This document shows, in pieces, positions 36,894-46,980 of a stretch of DNA of 64,000 bases (positions are counted from its first letter, which is position 1; every line of letters starts with the position of its first letter). The stretch comes from Paracoccus aminophilus JCM 7686 (GTDB lineage: Bacteria > Pseudomonadota > Alphaproteobacteria > Rhodobacterales > Rhodobacteraceae). The translations under genes were made by a program, and so were the position numbers. The notes below the pieces were generated by a model. That model had not been told where the DNA came from. It did not search any database and saw nothing but the letters and a program-made list of their open reading frames with translations. The DNA is taken from the NCBI RefSeq assembly GCF_000444995.1, contig NC_022042.1, forward strand, positions 32,501 through 96,500, in the 5' to 3' direction.

Positions 36894-37282
36894 TCGCCGT
36901 GATTTTCGAAGCCTGGGTTCCGGGCGAGGCGCAGGCCGAATATCTCGATCTGGCGGCCGAATTGCGCCCGCTTCTGGCAGATCTCGACGGGTTCATCTCG
37001 ATCGAGCGGTTTCAAAGTCTGGCCACTCCCGGCAAGGTCCTGTCGCTGTCCTTCTGGCGCGACGAGGCCGCCATCACCGCTTGGCGCAATCTGCCCGAGC
37101 ATCGGCAGGTGCAGGCCGCAGGCCGAGATCGCGTCTTTGCCGATTACCGTTTGCGCATTGCGGCGGTGACGCGGGATTACGGCAAGACCGCCCGCGACGA
37201 AGCGCCGGCCGACAGCCTTGCCGGACGGACCGCGCCGGAAGGTGGCTCTGACAGCGGCACGCGCCCCACGGGTGCCCGATGA
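36890..37282 (+). CDS. Antibiotic biosynthesis monooxygenase (ABM) domain protein
   Basis: 130 aa. The first 100 residues are an ABM domain (MIAVIFEAWVPGEAQAEYLDL, IERFQSLATPGKVLSLSFW, AWRNLPEHRQVQ); the C-terminal 30 residues are low-complexity. ABM proteins act on quinols, haem or small aromatics without a bound cofactor. It overlaps genes on both sides, so a three-gene unit with NIPSNAP and the TSUP exporter. Confidence 0.83.
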   Translation: MIAVIFEAWVPGEAQAEYLDLAAELRPLLADLDGFISIERFQSLATPGKVLSLSFWRDEAAITAWRNLPEHRQVQAAGRDRVFADYRLRIAAVTRDYGKTARDEAPADSLAGRTAPEGGSDSGTRPTGAR

Positions 37283-38028
37283 GCGATATGTCCCTAACCG
37301 CTTTCGTCCTGATTCTCGCGACCTTTTTCGCGGCCGGGACGGTCAAGGGGGTAACCGGCATGGGGCTGCCCACGGTCGCCATGGGCGTTCTCGGCGCGCT
37401 CATCTCGCCCTTGGCCGCCGCGAGCCTGCTGATCGTGCCCTCCTTCGTCACCAATCTCTGGCAGCTTCTGGCGGGCCCCGCCCTCGGTCCCGTCCTGCAC
37501 CGGCTCTGGCCGATGATGGTGGCAATCTGCGCGGGCACTGCGCTTGGCGCGGCTTTGCTTGCGGGCAGCGACACCGAGGCGGCGAGCACGCTTCTGGGGG
37601 CCGCGCTGGTCATTTATGCCGGATACGGCCTCCTCGCGCGGCCGCTCTCGGTTCCCTCCCGGCTTGAGCCGATGCTCTCGCCCCTCATCGGTGGATTGAC
37701 CGGCATGGTGAGCGGCGCCACCGGCGTCTTCGTCATCCCCGCCGTGCCCTATTTGCAGGCGCTAGATCTGTCGAGGAACGATCTCGTTCAGGCGCTCGGG
37801 CTGTCCTTCACGGTTTCCACCGTGGCGCTCGCGCTTGCACTTGGGGCGCATGGGGCGTTTTCGGCTGGGACGATGGGGCTGTCGCTGCTTGCGGTTGGAC
37901 CTGCGTTGATCGGGATGTGGGTGGGCCAGAAACTGCGCAATCGCATCTCGCTCGCGACATTCCGGCGAATGTTTCTCTGGTTTCTGTTGCTGCTGGGGGC
38001 AGAGATGGCATTGCGAGCTGTGCTGTAG
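37279..38028 (+). CDS. TSUP-family (TauE/SafE) membrane transporter
   Basis: 249 aa with about eight hydrophobic helices in two repeats. The TSUP motif occurs near the N terminus (GTVKGVTGMGLPTVAMGVLG) and again as GGLTGMVSGATGVFVIP. These carry sulfite, sulfoacetate or other organosulfur anions in characterised cases. Last gene of the ArsR-flanked operon; it may export a product handled by the NIPSNAP/ABM pair. Confidence 0.87.
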   Translation: MSDMSLTAFVLILATFFAAGTVKGVTGMGLPTVAMGVLGALISPLAAASLLIVPSFVTNLWQLLAGPALGPVLHRLWPMMVAICAGTALGAALLAGSDTEAASTLLGAALVIYAGYGLLARPLSVPSRLEPMLSPLIGGLTGMVSGATGVFVIPAVPYLQALDLSRNDLVQALGLSFTVSTVALALALGAHGAFSAGTMGLSLLAVGPALIGMWVGQKLRNRISLATFRRMFLWFLLLLGAEMALRAVL

Positions 38029-38458
38029 CGGCGATCGTTCCGCTGTCTGAAGCGGGGCGAGAGGGGGCAGACGGACGGGATGGACCACGAAGCGGTAGGG
38101 AGGCCTGTGGTCGGTCTCGTCCGCATCGAAGAGCCTGATCCCGAGCATGGGGATTTGGGTGGGTCCTCAGAAATAGGACTCACCGTTGCGAAATATAATA
38201 GTCGAGTAATCAGCATTATGTCACGAAAGACTCAAGTCGCGCGATTCCGGTTCAAGATGGAAAAGGTCGCGTCTCCTGACTGCGGCGCAAACTCGTTGCA
38301 GTGATACTCGCGCCCCATAAACGCGCGTGCCAAACCACGACCGCGATGAAGCCTTGGGGGCTCTATGCCAGATGTCCCCGGCGACCAGAGAGCCGTCCGG
38401 CAAGGCCTCACCCCAAATCGAACCGCTTCAGCCTCATCCGAGCTGATCCCCGCAGCCG
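38029..38458. other. 430-bp region without a supportable gene
   Basis: It lies between the TSUP stop and the stop of the VOC gene. A 74-codon plus-strand frame at 38080-38304 has no good ribosome site or recognisable motif and is not called. GC content falls in 38185-38260. No clear terminator with a T run is seen. Confidence 0.5.
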
Positions 38459-38848
38459 TTAATCGACGCTCTCATAGCTGATGAATTCTAGCAATGTGCC
38501 GTCAGGGTCGCGGAAATAGACGCTCATGCCGAAGCCCTTCGCACCCAGACGGCGAACCGGGCCAAGCTCGATCGCGACATTCTGCTCGGCGAGATGGTTT
38601 GCCGCTTCGGCCACCGGGCCGCTCCACTCAAAGCACAGGTCAGACCCGCCGGGAGGAACCGGGATGGAGGCGATCGGAGTGGGCGTGAGGCCCGGGCCGT
38701 GAAGGTTCAGCTGATTGTCGCCGAACCGATAGACGAAGCCCGCCTTGTTTGGGATCACCTCGGCGAACAGCACATTCGCGTAAAAGGCGTTGGACCTTGC
38801 CCAGTCGGAGACATGGACAACGCAGTGGTCGAACCGAACTTTACTCAT
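38459..38848 (-). CDS. VOC-family (glyoxalase/dioxygenase fold) protein
   Basis: 129 aa, one VOC module. Metal-ligand candidates are H8 (FDHCVVHVSDWARSNAFY) and E121 (FRDPDGTLLEFISY). Length and the DPDG-LLEF ending are typical of single-domain glyoxalase-like lyases and isomerases. It diverges from the RraA-like gene, and the shared region holds the TTGTTGACAA motif, so it may belong to the same regulon. Confidence 0.85.
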   Translation of the reverse strand: MSKVRFDHCVVHVSDWARSNAFYANVLFAEVIPNKAGFVYRFGDNQLNLHGPGLTPTPIASIPVPPGGSDLCFEWSGPVAEAANHLAEQNVAIELGPVRRLGAKGFGMSVYFRDPDGTLLEFISYESVD

Positions 38849-38914
38849 CTTGGATGCTCCTTACCTTCTGCGTTGCATCTTATCGCAGGATTTATTGTCG
38901 TCAATTAAAATACG

Positions 38915-38949
38915 ATTGTTGACAATCGATGTCGAATCGTCGTTACACT
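38915..38949 (+). promoter_or_regulatory. Promoter with putative GntR operator before the RraA-like gene
   Basis: ATTGTTGACAATCGATGT at 38915-38932 is nearly identical to 45817-45834 upstream of the amino-acid SBP. It contains a -35-like TTGACA and is followed after 18-19 bases by TACACT. The core TTGYTGACAA recurs before the GntR gene, so this may be an operator overlapping the promoter. Confidence 0.55.
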
Positions 38950-38978
38950 ATGCGAGATTGGTGAATGAGGAACCAGCA

Positions 38979-39635
38979 ATGGCGACGTTAAGGAATTTCT
39001 TGAGCCAAGATCTGCTCGACTCTCTCTGTCAGTTCGGCTCCGCGACGATCCATGAGGCGCAAGGGCAAACCGGCGCTTTGAACAGTGCAATCAAGCCGAT
39101 TGACCCTGTCCTGAAGCTTGCCGGGCGCGCGCTGACGGTCGACGCCCGTCCGGGGGATAATCTCGTCATCCATTATGCGCTGTCGAAGGCGCAGCCGGGC
39201 GATGTGCTGGTGGTGGACGCAAAGGCCTTTGTGGACGCCGGCCCCTGGGGCGACATCCTCACGCTGGCGGCGCAGAAAGCCGGGATCGCGGGTCTGGTGA
39301 TCGACGGGGCCGTGCGGGATGCCGAAGCCATCATCGAGATGGGTTTTCCTGTCTTTTCCCGTGGCCTCAGCATCAAGGGCACCAACAAGTATCAGCCGGG
39401 GCGCGTGAATGTGCCGGTCGTCTGCGGCGGCGTCCTTGTGAACCCCGGCGACATCGTCGTGGGCGACCGTGATGGCGTGGTCGCCATTCCCGCCGACAGG
39501 CTTGATGCGGTGATGGCCGCCTCGAAACAGCGCGTCGCGGCAGAAGATGACTATCGCGATCAGATCAATGCGGGGCGCTCGACGATCGAGCTGCTCAAGC
39601 TCAGCGACATTCTCGCCCGTCACGAGATGCGCTAA
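38979..39635 (+). CDS. RraA-like / 4-hydroxy-4-methyl-2-oxoglutarate aldolase family protein
   Basis: 218 aa starting MATLRNF. Family landmarks: GSATIHEAQGQTGALNSAIKP, DNLVIHYALSKAQPGDVLVVD, the catalytic DGAVRD at 109-114 (R113, D114), and VGDRDGVVAIP. Enzymatic members cleave 4-hydroxy-4-methyl- or 4-carboxy-4-hydroxy-2-oxo acids to pyruvate using a divalent metal. True RraA (RNase E inhibitor) is shorter and unlikely in this catabolic setting. It is followed 18 bp later by an amidase gene. Confidence 0.83.
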   Translation: MATLRNFLSQDLLDSLCQFGSATIHEAQGQTGALNSAIKPIDPVLKLAGRALTVDARPGDNLVIHYALSKAQPGDVLVVDAKAFVDAGPWGDILTLAAQKAGIAGLVIDGAVRDAEAIIEMGFPVFSRGLSIKGTNKYQPGRVNVPVVCGGVLVNPGDIVVGDRDGVVAIPADRLDAVMAASKQRVAAEDDYRDQINAGRSTIELLKLSDILARHEMR

Positions 39636-39653
39636 GGCGAAGGAGGCCCGGCA

Positions 39654-41063
39654 ATGACCAAACCCGCGCAGCCACTCACGGATATCGCCGAGGCGCTGGC
39701 GCTTGGTGAGACCACCAGCCGACAGTTGGTCGAGACGGCTTTGGCGCTGGCCGCGCGGGATCGCCGGGCCTTCAGCGACCTTTACGCCGAAGCCGCCCTT
39801 GTCGCGGCGGATGAGGCCGATGCGCGCAGGCGCAATGGCGCGCCGAAGTCAAAGCTCGACGGCATCCCGGTCACGGTCAAGGACAATATGGATCTCGCCG
39901 GAGAGGTCACGCGGGCGGGGTCGAAAGTCCTTGAAACCCAGCCCGCTGCGACGCGTGACGCGACCGTGGTCCAGCGCCTGCGTCAGACGGGGGCGGTCAT
40001 CCTCGGCCGGACCTTCATGCCCGAGCTTGCGCTGGCATCCATCGGCACCAGCCTGCACCACGCGGCGCCGCCGAATGCGCTGGACAATGCCCGCGTGCCC
40101 GGCGGATCGAGTAGCGGCGCGGCGATCTCGGTCGGTCGGGGCATCGTGCCTGCGGCGGTCGGCACGGATACCGGGGGCTCTGTGACCCTGCCCGCCGCCG
40201 TCAACGGGCTGGTGGGCTACAAACCGACCGCGCGCCTGCTGCCCCGGGACGGCGTGGTCCCGCTGTCGCGCCATCTCGACACGGTGGGGGTGATCTCGCG
40301 CTCGGTCAGCAGCTGTCGCCTTCTCGCGGGGGCGATGAGCGATCGCGAGCGCGCCGACTGGCTGGCGCGTCCCTCTTTGCCGGTCGAAGAATTGCGGTTC
40401 TGCGTTCCAACCAACTATGTGCTTGCCGATCTCGACCCGAAGGTTGCCGAGGCCTTCGACCTCGCCCTTTCCCTTCTGCGGCAGGCCGGAATTCAGGTCG
40501 AGCAGATTACCCTCCCCGAGCTGGACCGCATTCCGCAGATCTATGAGGGCGGCGGTTTTGCCATGCCCGAAATCGCCGCTTGGCTGGGTCGGCGGGGCCT
40601 TCTGGACCGAGAGGACGATTACGATCCGCGCATGATGAACCGCATTCGCGAGGGCGCGCAGATTTCGGCGGTCGCGATGCTCGACAGTCTGGCCTTGCGC
40701 GAGGAGCTGGTGACCTCTGCGCGCCAGAGGTTGGCGGGTTGGGACGGGATGCTGATGCCCACGACGCCCATCGTCGCGCCACGCTTCAGCGAGGTGCAGG
40801 AGGATGCCGATTATCGCCGCCTTAACATGCGGCTGATGCGCAATTCGCGCGTGGCCAATATCCTTGATCTTTGCGCGGTTTCGCTGCCGATTCCGGCGGG
40901 CGATCCGACCTTGGGCTTGGGCCTTCTGGTCGCGGCACCTGCCTGGGCGGACCCGGCCTTGCTTGAGGCCTGCGCGCGGATCGAAGCGATTTTCGGACAA
41001 GCCGATCCCGGGGAGGCAGCCATCTCCGCCCTGCCCGCGCGGGCCCTCTGCGGATCCCTCTGA
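39654..41063 (+). CDS. Amidase-signature family hydrolase (first)
   Basis: 469 aa. The Ser-cisSer-Lys triad is visible: K76 (DGIPVTVKDNMD), Ser near 153 (PGGSSSGAA) and nucleophile S176 (GTDTGGSVTLPA). It is probably cytosolic, with no signal peptide. It hydrolyses a C-N amide bond; GatA is unlikely because gatB/gatC are absent. It sits between the aldolase and the GntR regulator in one direction. Confidence 0.9.
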   Translation: MTKPAQPLTDIAEALALGETTSRQLVETALALAARDRRAFSDLYAEAALVAADEADARRRNGAPKSKLDGIPVTVKDNMDLAGEVTRAGSKVLETQPAATRDATVVQRLRQTGAVILGRTFMPELALASIGTSLHHAAPPNALDNARVPGGSSSGAAISVGRGIVPAAVGTDTGGSVTLPAAVNGLVGYKPTARLLPRDGVVPLSRHLDTVGVISRSVSSCRLLAGAMSDRERADWLARPSLPVEELRFCVPTNYVLADLDPKVAEAFDLALSLLRQAGIQVEQITLPELDRIPQIYEGGGFAMPEIAAWLGRRGLLDREDDYDPRMMNRIREGAQISAVAMLDSLALREELVTSARQRLAGWDGMLMPTTPIVAPRFSEVQEDADYRRLNMRLMRNSRVANILDLCAVSLPIPAGDPTLGLGLLVAAPAWADPALLEACARIEAIFGQADPGEAAISALPARALCGSL

Positions 41064-41118
41064 ATGTTGACGAGCTTGGCCTTGCGTGGATGGCGCCTAT
41101 GATTACAATAAAATCAGG

Positions 41119-41129
41119 ATTGCTGACAA
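41119..41129 (+). promoter_or_regulatory. Putative GntR autoregulatory site
   Basis: ATTGCTGACAA lies 37 bases before the GntR start and matches the core at 38915 and 45817. It includes the -35-like TGACA. Confidence 0.45.
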
Positions 41130-41155
41130 AACTTCTGATGCAGGGGACGAATGAG

Positions 41156-41830
41156 ATGACGGAAAAACCGGGAGATGGATCGCTGACGGGTGGCGTGCGC
41201 GAAGAGCTGACCCGGCTTATCCTCAGCGGAGAATTTCAGCCCGGCGACCGCCTGAACGAGCTGTCGCTGACCCAAAGGCTTGGGGTCAGCCGGGGCATTA
41301 TCCGCGAGGCCGTGCGCTCGCTGGAACATGCCCGCCTTGTCGAGATCATCCCCAATCGCGGCGTCGTCGTCCGCACGGTTGATGTGCCCGATGCGCTTGA
41401 GCTTTACGAGGTGCGCGCGGCGCTGGCGATGGCGGCTGGGCGGCTGGCTGCGATCCGCGCCAGCAAAGAGCAGCTTGATGCCCTCAGCGCGCTGCATGCC
41501 AAGATGGTCGCCGCCACCGAGGCCAATGATATCCCAAGCTATACCGCGGCCAACCACGCCTTTCACGACGCGATCTTCACCGCCGCCTCGAACAGTCGGC
41601 TGAAAGAGCACGATCTGAGCGTGCGCAACGAGATGCAGCTTTACATCCGCCGGGGCGCTTTGGGACACGCCCAGCTCAAGGCCTCCAATCTCGAACATGG
41701 TCGCATTCTCGCGGCGCTGATCGCCTCTGATTCCGAAGGCGCGGCCCGCGAATTCGAACAGCATATCGCCAACGGAAAGCAGCGTATGCTGGAAAACCTG
41801 CGAAGCGCCCAAGCGTTACGCGCCGGCTGA
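41156..41830 (+). CDS. GntR-family regulator, FCD (FadR) type
   Basis: 224 aa starting MTEKPG, behind GGGGACGA. N-terminal winged helix: LTGGVREELTRLILSGEFQPGDRLNE split by LSLTQRLGVSRGIIREAVRSL. The FCD ligand domain has the usual metal/ligand residues (ANHAFHDAIFTAASN, then LEHGRILAALIASD). FCD regulators commonly sense organic acids or amino acids and repress catabolic operons. It is embedded in the cluster whose promoters share TTGYTGACAA. Confidence 0.9.
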   Translation: MTEKPGDGSLTGGVREELTRLILSGEFQPGDRLNELSLTQRLGVSRGIIREAVRSLEHARLVEIIPNRGVVVRTVDVPDALELYEVRAALAMAAGRLAAIRASKEQLDALSALHAKMVAATEANDIPSYTAANHAFHDAIFTAASNSRLKEHDLSVRNEMQLYIRRGALGHAQLKASNLEHGRILAALIASDSEGAAREFEQHIANGKQRMLENLRSAQALRAG

Positions 41831-41872
41831 CGCCCGGCATCTGAACCTTTCGACCTGACTATCATTGCGCGC

Positions 41873-41918
41873 GCCCCGAGACTGGCCTCGGGGCCGATGA
41901 TGCAGGCTATTGCCTGCA
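41873..41918 (+). terminator. Two tandem hairpins after the GntR gene
   Basis: GCCCCGAG-ACTGGC-CTCGGGGC (41873-41894) is followed by TGCAGGC-TATT-GCCTGCA (41901-41918), both before the aminotransferase ribosome site. Without a T run they may terminate weakly or shape mRNA stability. Confidence 0.4.
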
Positions 41919-41946
41919 CATTGCGACGCGCCAACCCCACTCATGA

Positions 41947-43199
<1,253 letters not shown>

Positions 43200-43200
<1 letters not shown>

Positions 43201-44396
43201 TGGATGCGCAAATGATCCGAACCGTCCCCGCCTTCGAGCGGATGGGCGAGGAAAATGCCTTTGCCGTTCTGGCTCGCGCGACGGCGCTGCAACAGCAGGG
43301 CAAAGAGATCTTCAACCTCGGCATTGGCCAACCCGACTTCCAGACGCCGCCGCATGTCGTCGAGGCCGCGATCAAGGCTTTGCGCGACGGCCATCACGGC
43401 TATACGCCCGCGAATGGCCTCGTTGCCACGCGCGAGGCGGTGGTGCGGCGCACGCTGACCATGACCGGGGTCGAGGTCTCGCCCGAGGCGGTGATGATCC
43501 TGCCCGGCGGCAAGCCGACCATGTTCGCCGCCATTTTGATGTTTGGCGAGCCGGGCGCGGAGATCCTCTATCCCGATCCCGGCTTTCCGATCTACCGCTC
43601 GCTGATCGAATTCGTCGGCGCAAAGCCCGTGCCGGTGCCCATGCTCGAGGCCAATGGCTTCGCTTTCTCCGCCGAGCAGACGCTGAGCCTGATCACGCCG
43701 CGCACGCGCCTGCTCATCGTCAATTCGCCCGCCAATCCGACCGGCGGCGTCACACCCCGGGCCGAGATCGAAAAGCTGGTGCGCGGTCTCGAGGCCTTCC
43801 CGCATGTCGCGGTTCTGTCCGATGAGATCTATGACACGCTGACCTATGACGGCGAAAAGCATTGCTCGCTTCTCGAGTTCCCCGAGATCCGCGACCGGCT
43901 GATCGTGCTGAACGGCTGGTCAAAGACCTGGGCGATGACCGGCTGGCGGATGGGCTGGTCGATCTGGCCCACGGGCGCCACGGGTGGTCACCTTTACGAC
44001 AAGGTGCGCAAGCTCGCGGTCAATTGCTGGTCCTGCGTCAATGCCCCCAGCCAATTTGCCGGGATTGCCGCGATCGACGGGCCGCAAGACGCGGTCGAAA
44101 AGATGCACGCGGCCTTTGATCGCCGCCGCAAGCTGGTGGTGGAGGGTCTGAACGCGCTTCCCGGCGTCTCCTGCGTCGTGCCGAAGGGGGCGTTTTATGC
44201 CTTCCCCAATGTCTCGGCGACCGGCTGGCAGGCCAAGCCGCTGGCCAATGCCTTGCTTGACGAAGAGGGCATTGCGCTGATCAGCGGCCCCGATTTCGGC
44301 GTGCTCGGAGAGGGGTATTTGCGCCTCTCCTATGCCAATTCGGAAGCGGTTATTCTGGAAGCACTCGCGCGCATGAAGCGGTTTCTTTCGCGGTAG
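43200..44396 (+). CDS. Class I PLP aminotransferase (second)
   Basis: 398 aa. Same fold family as the preceding gene but clearly different sequence: FNLGIGQPDFQTP, VNSPANPTGGVTP, SDEIYDTLTYDG, PLP lysine K242 in NGWSKTWAMTGWRMGW, C-terminal LRLSYANS. It has an insertion ATGGHLYDKVRK after the lysine region, and WSCVNAPSQFAG. It is 7 bp from the second amidase gene. Confidence 0.9.
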
Positions 44397-44403
44397 CACC
44401 GGC

Positions 44404-45750
44404 ATGGACGACCTGCCTTTCCTCTCTGCCTCCGAGGCGCGGTTGCTGATGGCCTCGCGCGCCCTCTCGGCTGTGGAATATGTGCAGGCCCTGCTTGACC
44501 GGATTGCGCGCTACAACGGACAACTGGCCGCCTTCATCGAGGTCTATGCCGATGAGGCCCTGACCGAGGCCGCGCGCGTCGATGCGCGGCGCGCGGCAGG
44601 GCAGGCGTTGCCGCCACTCGCGGGCATTCCCTTTGCGATCAAAGACTTGTTAGATGTGGCGGGCAAGCGGACCACGGCGCAGTCTCGCGCCAGTTCGCCC
44701 CTGCCTGCGACCGCCGACGCCATGGTGGTGCGTCAGTTGCGGGCGGCGGGGGCGATCCTTCTGGGCAAGCTTACGCTGGAGGAATGGGGTATCGGCTCGC
44801 CGCTGGACGACCTGCCATGGCCGCCCGCGCGCAATCCTTGGGACCGGCAGCGCAGCCCTGGAGGCTCGTCAAGCGGCTCGGCTGTCGCGCTGGCGGCGGG
44901 GTTGGTGCCGCTTGCTCTTGGGACCGATTCGGCGGGATCGGTGCGTGGTCCCGCAGCCCTTTGCGGTGTCATCGGGATGAAAGCCGGGCGCGGGCGCATC
45001 AGCCGGGCGGGCGCGGTGGCCCTGTCGCGCAGCCTCGATCATATCGGCCCCATGGCGCGGACGGCGCGCGATTGCCGCCTGCTCTATCAGGCGCTGGTGC
45101 CGGTCTCACCCTGCCCGGATGCGAGGCCTCTAACGGGCCTGCGGATCGCCTTGCCCGATGAGGTTTTGGTGCCCGATCTGTGCTCTGCCGACACGGCTAT
45201 GGCGTTGCAGGAAACCTGCCGCGTTCTGGTCACGCTCGGGGCACGCAGGGTGGCAATCCGGCCCCCGGATTTCCCGAGCTTTTACGATGACGTGCTGACC
45301 GTCCTGCACGCAGAGGCCTTTCGTCATCACCGCAAACGCCTTGCGATGACGCCCGAGGCCTTCGGTCGCCGCGCCCGCCAAGACCTGCTTCGCGGCCAAG
45401 GGATTAGCGGCACGGACTATGCCGCAGCGCTGGCTGCTGGCCGCCGCCTGAGCGACGCGCTGACGCGGATGTTTGCGGGCTGCGACATCCTTGTGACGCC
45501 GGTGGTCAACGGACCAGCCGCGCCCATCCACGACGAGGCTGCGCTGCGGCGCGCCGGGCGCGGCGTGATGCGCGCGGTCTTCAATCTCAGCGGCAACCCG
45601 GTGCTGGCGCTTTGCGCGGGGTTTTCGCCAGAGGGCCTGCCACTGGCCGCGCAATTCGTCGGCCCCATGGGCAGCGAGCCGCTGTTGCTCGATGTGGCCG
45701 AGGCTTTTCAGGCCGCGACGGGCTGGCATCGCCGTCATCCCACGCTCTGA
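44404..45750 (+). CDS. Amidase-signature family hydrolase (second)
   Basis: 448 aa. Triad: K80 (AGIPFAIKDLLDVAG), Ser near 156 (SPGGSSSGSA) and nucleophile S179 (GTDSAGSVRGPA). It is only distantly similar to the first amidase, so not a recent duplicate. The region around LDDLPWPPARNPWDRQR before the Ser loop is acidic/aromatic. It ends the catabolic half of the cluster; the ABC importer follows after a 137-bp promoter region. Confidence 0.9.
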   Translation: MDDLPFLSASEARLLMASRALSAVEYVQALLDRIARYNGQLAAFIEVYADEALTEAARVDARRAAGQALPPLAGIPFAIKDLLDVAGKRTTAQSRASSPLPATADAMVVRQLRAAGAILLGKLTLEEWGIGSPLDDLPWPPARNPWDRQRSPGGSSSGSAVALAAGLVPLALGTDSAGSVRGPAALCGVIGMKAGRGRISRAGAVALSRSLDHIGPMARTARDCRLLYQALVPVSPCPDARPLTGLRIALPDEVLVPDLCSADTAMALQETCRVLVTLGARRVAIRPPDFPSFYDDVLTVLHAEAFRHHRKRLAMTPEAFGRRARQDLLRGQGISGTDYAAALAAGRRLSDALTRMFAGCDILVTPVVNGPAAPIHDEAALRRAGRGVMRAVFNLSGNPVLALCAGFSPEGLPLAAQFVGPMGSEPLLLDVAEAFQAATGWHRRHPTL

Positions 45751-45776
45751 CGAGCGGTCCACAGACGTCCCCAGAA

Positions 45777-45855
45777 TTTGTTGACAAACGCGGGGGGAAT
45801 CAGTCTTAGTGAACTTATTGCTGACAATCGATGTATGTTTGCATAAAACATATAC
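45777..45855 (+). promoter_or_regulatory. Promoter/operator region of the amino-acid ABC importer
   Basis: It contains two copies of the motif, TTTGTTGACAAACG (45777-45790) and ATTGCTGACAATCGATGT (45817-45834). Next comes an inverted repeat TATGTTT-GCATA-AAACATA (45834-45852) over the probable -10. The second copy differs from the site before the RraA-like gene by one base in 18. Confidence 0.55.
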
Positions 45856-45887
45856 AAGATTGATGAATAATCTTAGGGAGGTTGCAC

Positions 45888-46913
45888 ATGATCAAAGGAA
45901 GCTGGTTCGCCGCGCTGGGTTTGGCGCTGCCGTTCATGTCCGCTTTACCGGCCCATGCCGGTCCGACGCTCGATGCCGTCAAACAGCGCGGAGAGCTTAA
46001 ATGCGGGGTCAATACCGGCTCGGCGGGCTTTGCCGCGCCGGACAAGAACGGGGTTTGGCGCGGCATGGATGTCGATTTTTGCCGAGTGATCGCCGCCGCC
46101 GTGCTGGGGGATGCCAGCAAGGTCCAATTCGTGCCGGTCTCCCCGGAAACCCGCTTTCCGACGCTGCAGGCGGGCGAAATCGACGTGCTGATCCGCCAGA
46201 CCTCGACCACGCTGTCGCGCGATTCCTCGCTGGGTCTGCTGTTCGAGCCGCCGATTTTCTACGATGGACAGGGCGTTCTGGTCTCGGCCGCCTCTGGCAT
46301 CACCTCGGCCAAAGAGCTCGACGGCGCCTCGATCTGTGTGCAGCCCGGCAGCACCACCGAGCTCAATGTGCAGGATTATTTCCAGAAGAACGGCATGGAG
46401 TTCAAGCCGGTGGTGATCGAGAGCCTCGATCAGGTGACCAATACCTTCTTTGCAGGGCGCTGCGATGCCCTGACCAGCGACCGCTCTGATTTGGCCTCGG
46501 CGCGCTCGATCGCGGTCAATCGCGATGATTATGTCCTGCTGCCCGAGGTGCTGTCGAAAGAGCCGCTCGCGCCGGTGGTGCGTCAGGGCGACGACCAGTG
46601 GTTCCTGATCGTGAAATGGGCGATCTACGCAACCTTTGTCGGCGAGGAAAAACAGCTCGGCCGCGAGACGATCGACGCTGCTGCGACGAGCAGCACCGAT
46701 CCCGAAGTGGCGCGCTTCCTTGGCAAGGATCCGGGCGTCTTTGCGGGCCTCGGCCTCAAGCCCGACTGGGCCTATCAGATCATCAAGCAGGTCGGCAATT
46801 ACGGCGAAATCTATAACGCCAATGTCGGCCCCTCGACGGCGCTTGGCCTCGAGCGCGGGCTCAACCGCATGTGGACCGAAGGCGGCCTGCTCTACGCCCC
46901 GCCCTTCCGCTGA
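45888..46913 (+). CDS. Amino-acid ABC importer binding protein (AapJ/BztA-like)
   Basis: A 341-aa periplasmic protein of the family-3 type. The signal peptide ends at AHA-GP. Core: TLDAVKQRGELKCGVNTGSAGF, GMDVDFCRVIAAAVLGD, RFPTLQAGEIDVLIRQTSTTLSRD and QPGSTTELNVQDYF. Length and these blocks match the glutamate/glutamine/aspartate/asparagine binding proteins of alphaproteobacteria. ATG 45888 follows AGGGAGG. First gene of a four-gene importer. Confidence 0.92.
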   Translation: MIKGSWFAALGLALPFMSALPAHAGPTLDAVKQRGELKCGVNTGSAGFAAPDKNGVWRGMDVDFCRVIAAAVLGDASKVQFVPVSPETRFPTLQAGEIDVLIRQTSTTLSRDSSLGLLFEPPIFYDGQGVLVSAASGITSAKELDGASICVQPGSTTELNVQDYFQKNGMEFKPVVIESLDQVTNTFFAGRCDALTSDRSDLASARSIAVNRDDYVLLPEVLSKEPLAPVVRQGDDQWFLIVKWAIYATFVGEEKQLGRETIDAAATSSTDPEVARFLGKDPGVFAGLGLKPDWAYQIIKQVGNYGEIYNANVGPSTALGLERGLNRMWTEGGLLYAPPFR

Positions 46914-46933
46914 GACCGGCCATCCACCTCATT

Positions 46934-46953
46934 GCCCCTGCTGCGGCAGGGGC
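46934..46953 (+). terminator. Intercistronic hairpin after the SBP gene
   Basis: A perfect 8-bp stem GCCCCTGC-TGCG-GCAGGGGC between the SBP and the first permease gene. Such hairpins commonly protect the abundant SBP message and reduce read-through; no T run. Confidence 0.5.
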
Positions 46954-46980
46954 CGTCCTCTCAAAATCGGGCAGGTGCAC

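Noticed and set aside
38080..38304. 74-codon frame on the plus strand
   Set aside because: No convincing ribosome site, no motif, and it lies in a region of mixed composition between two gene ends.
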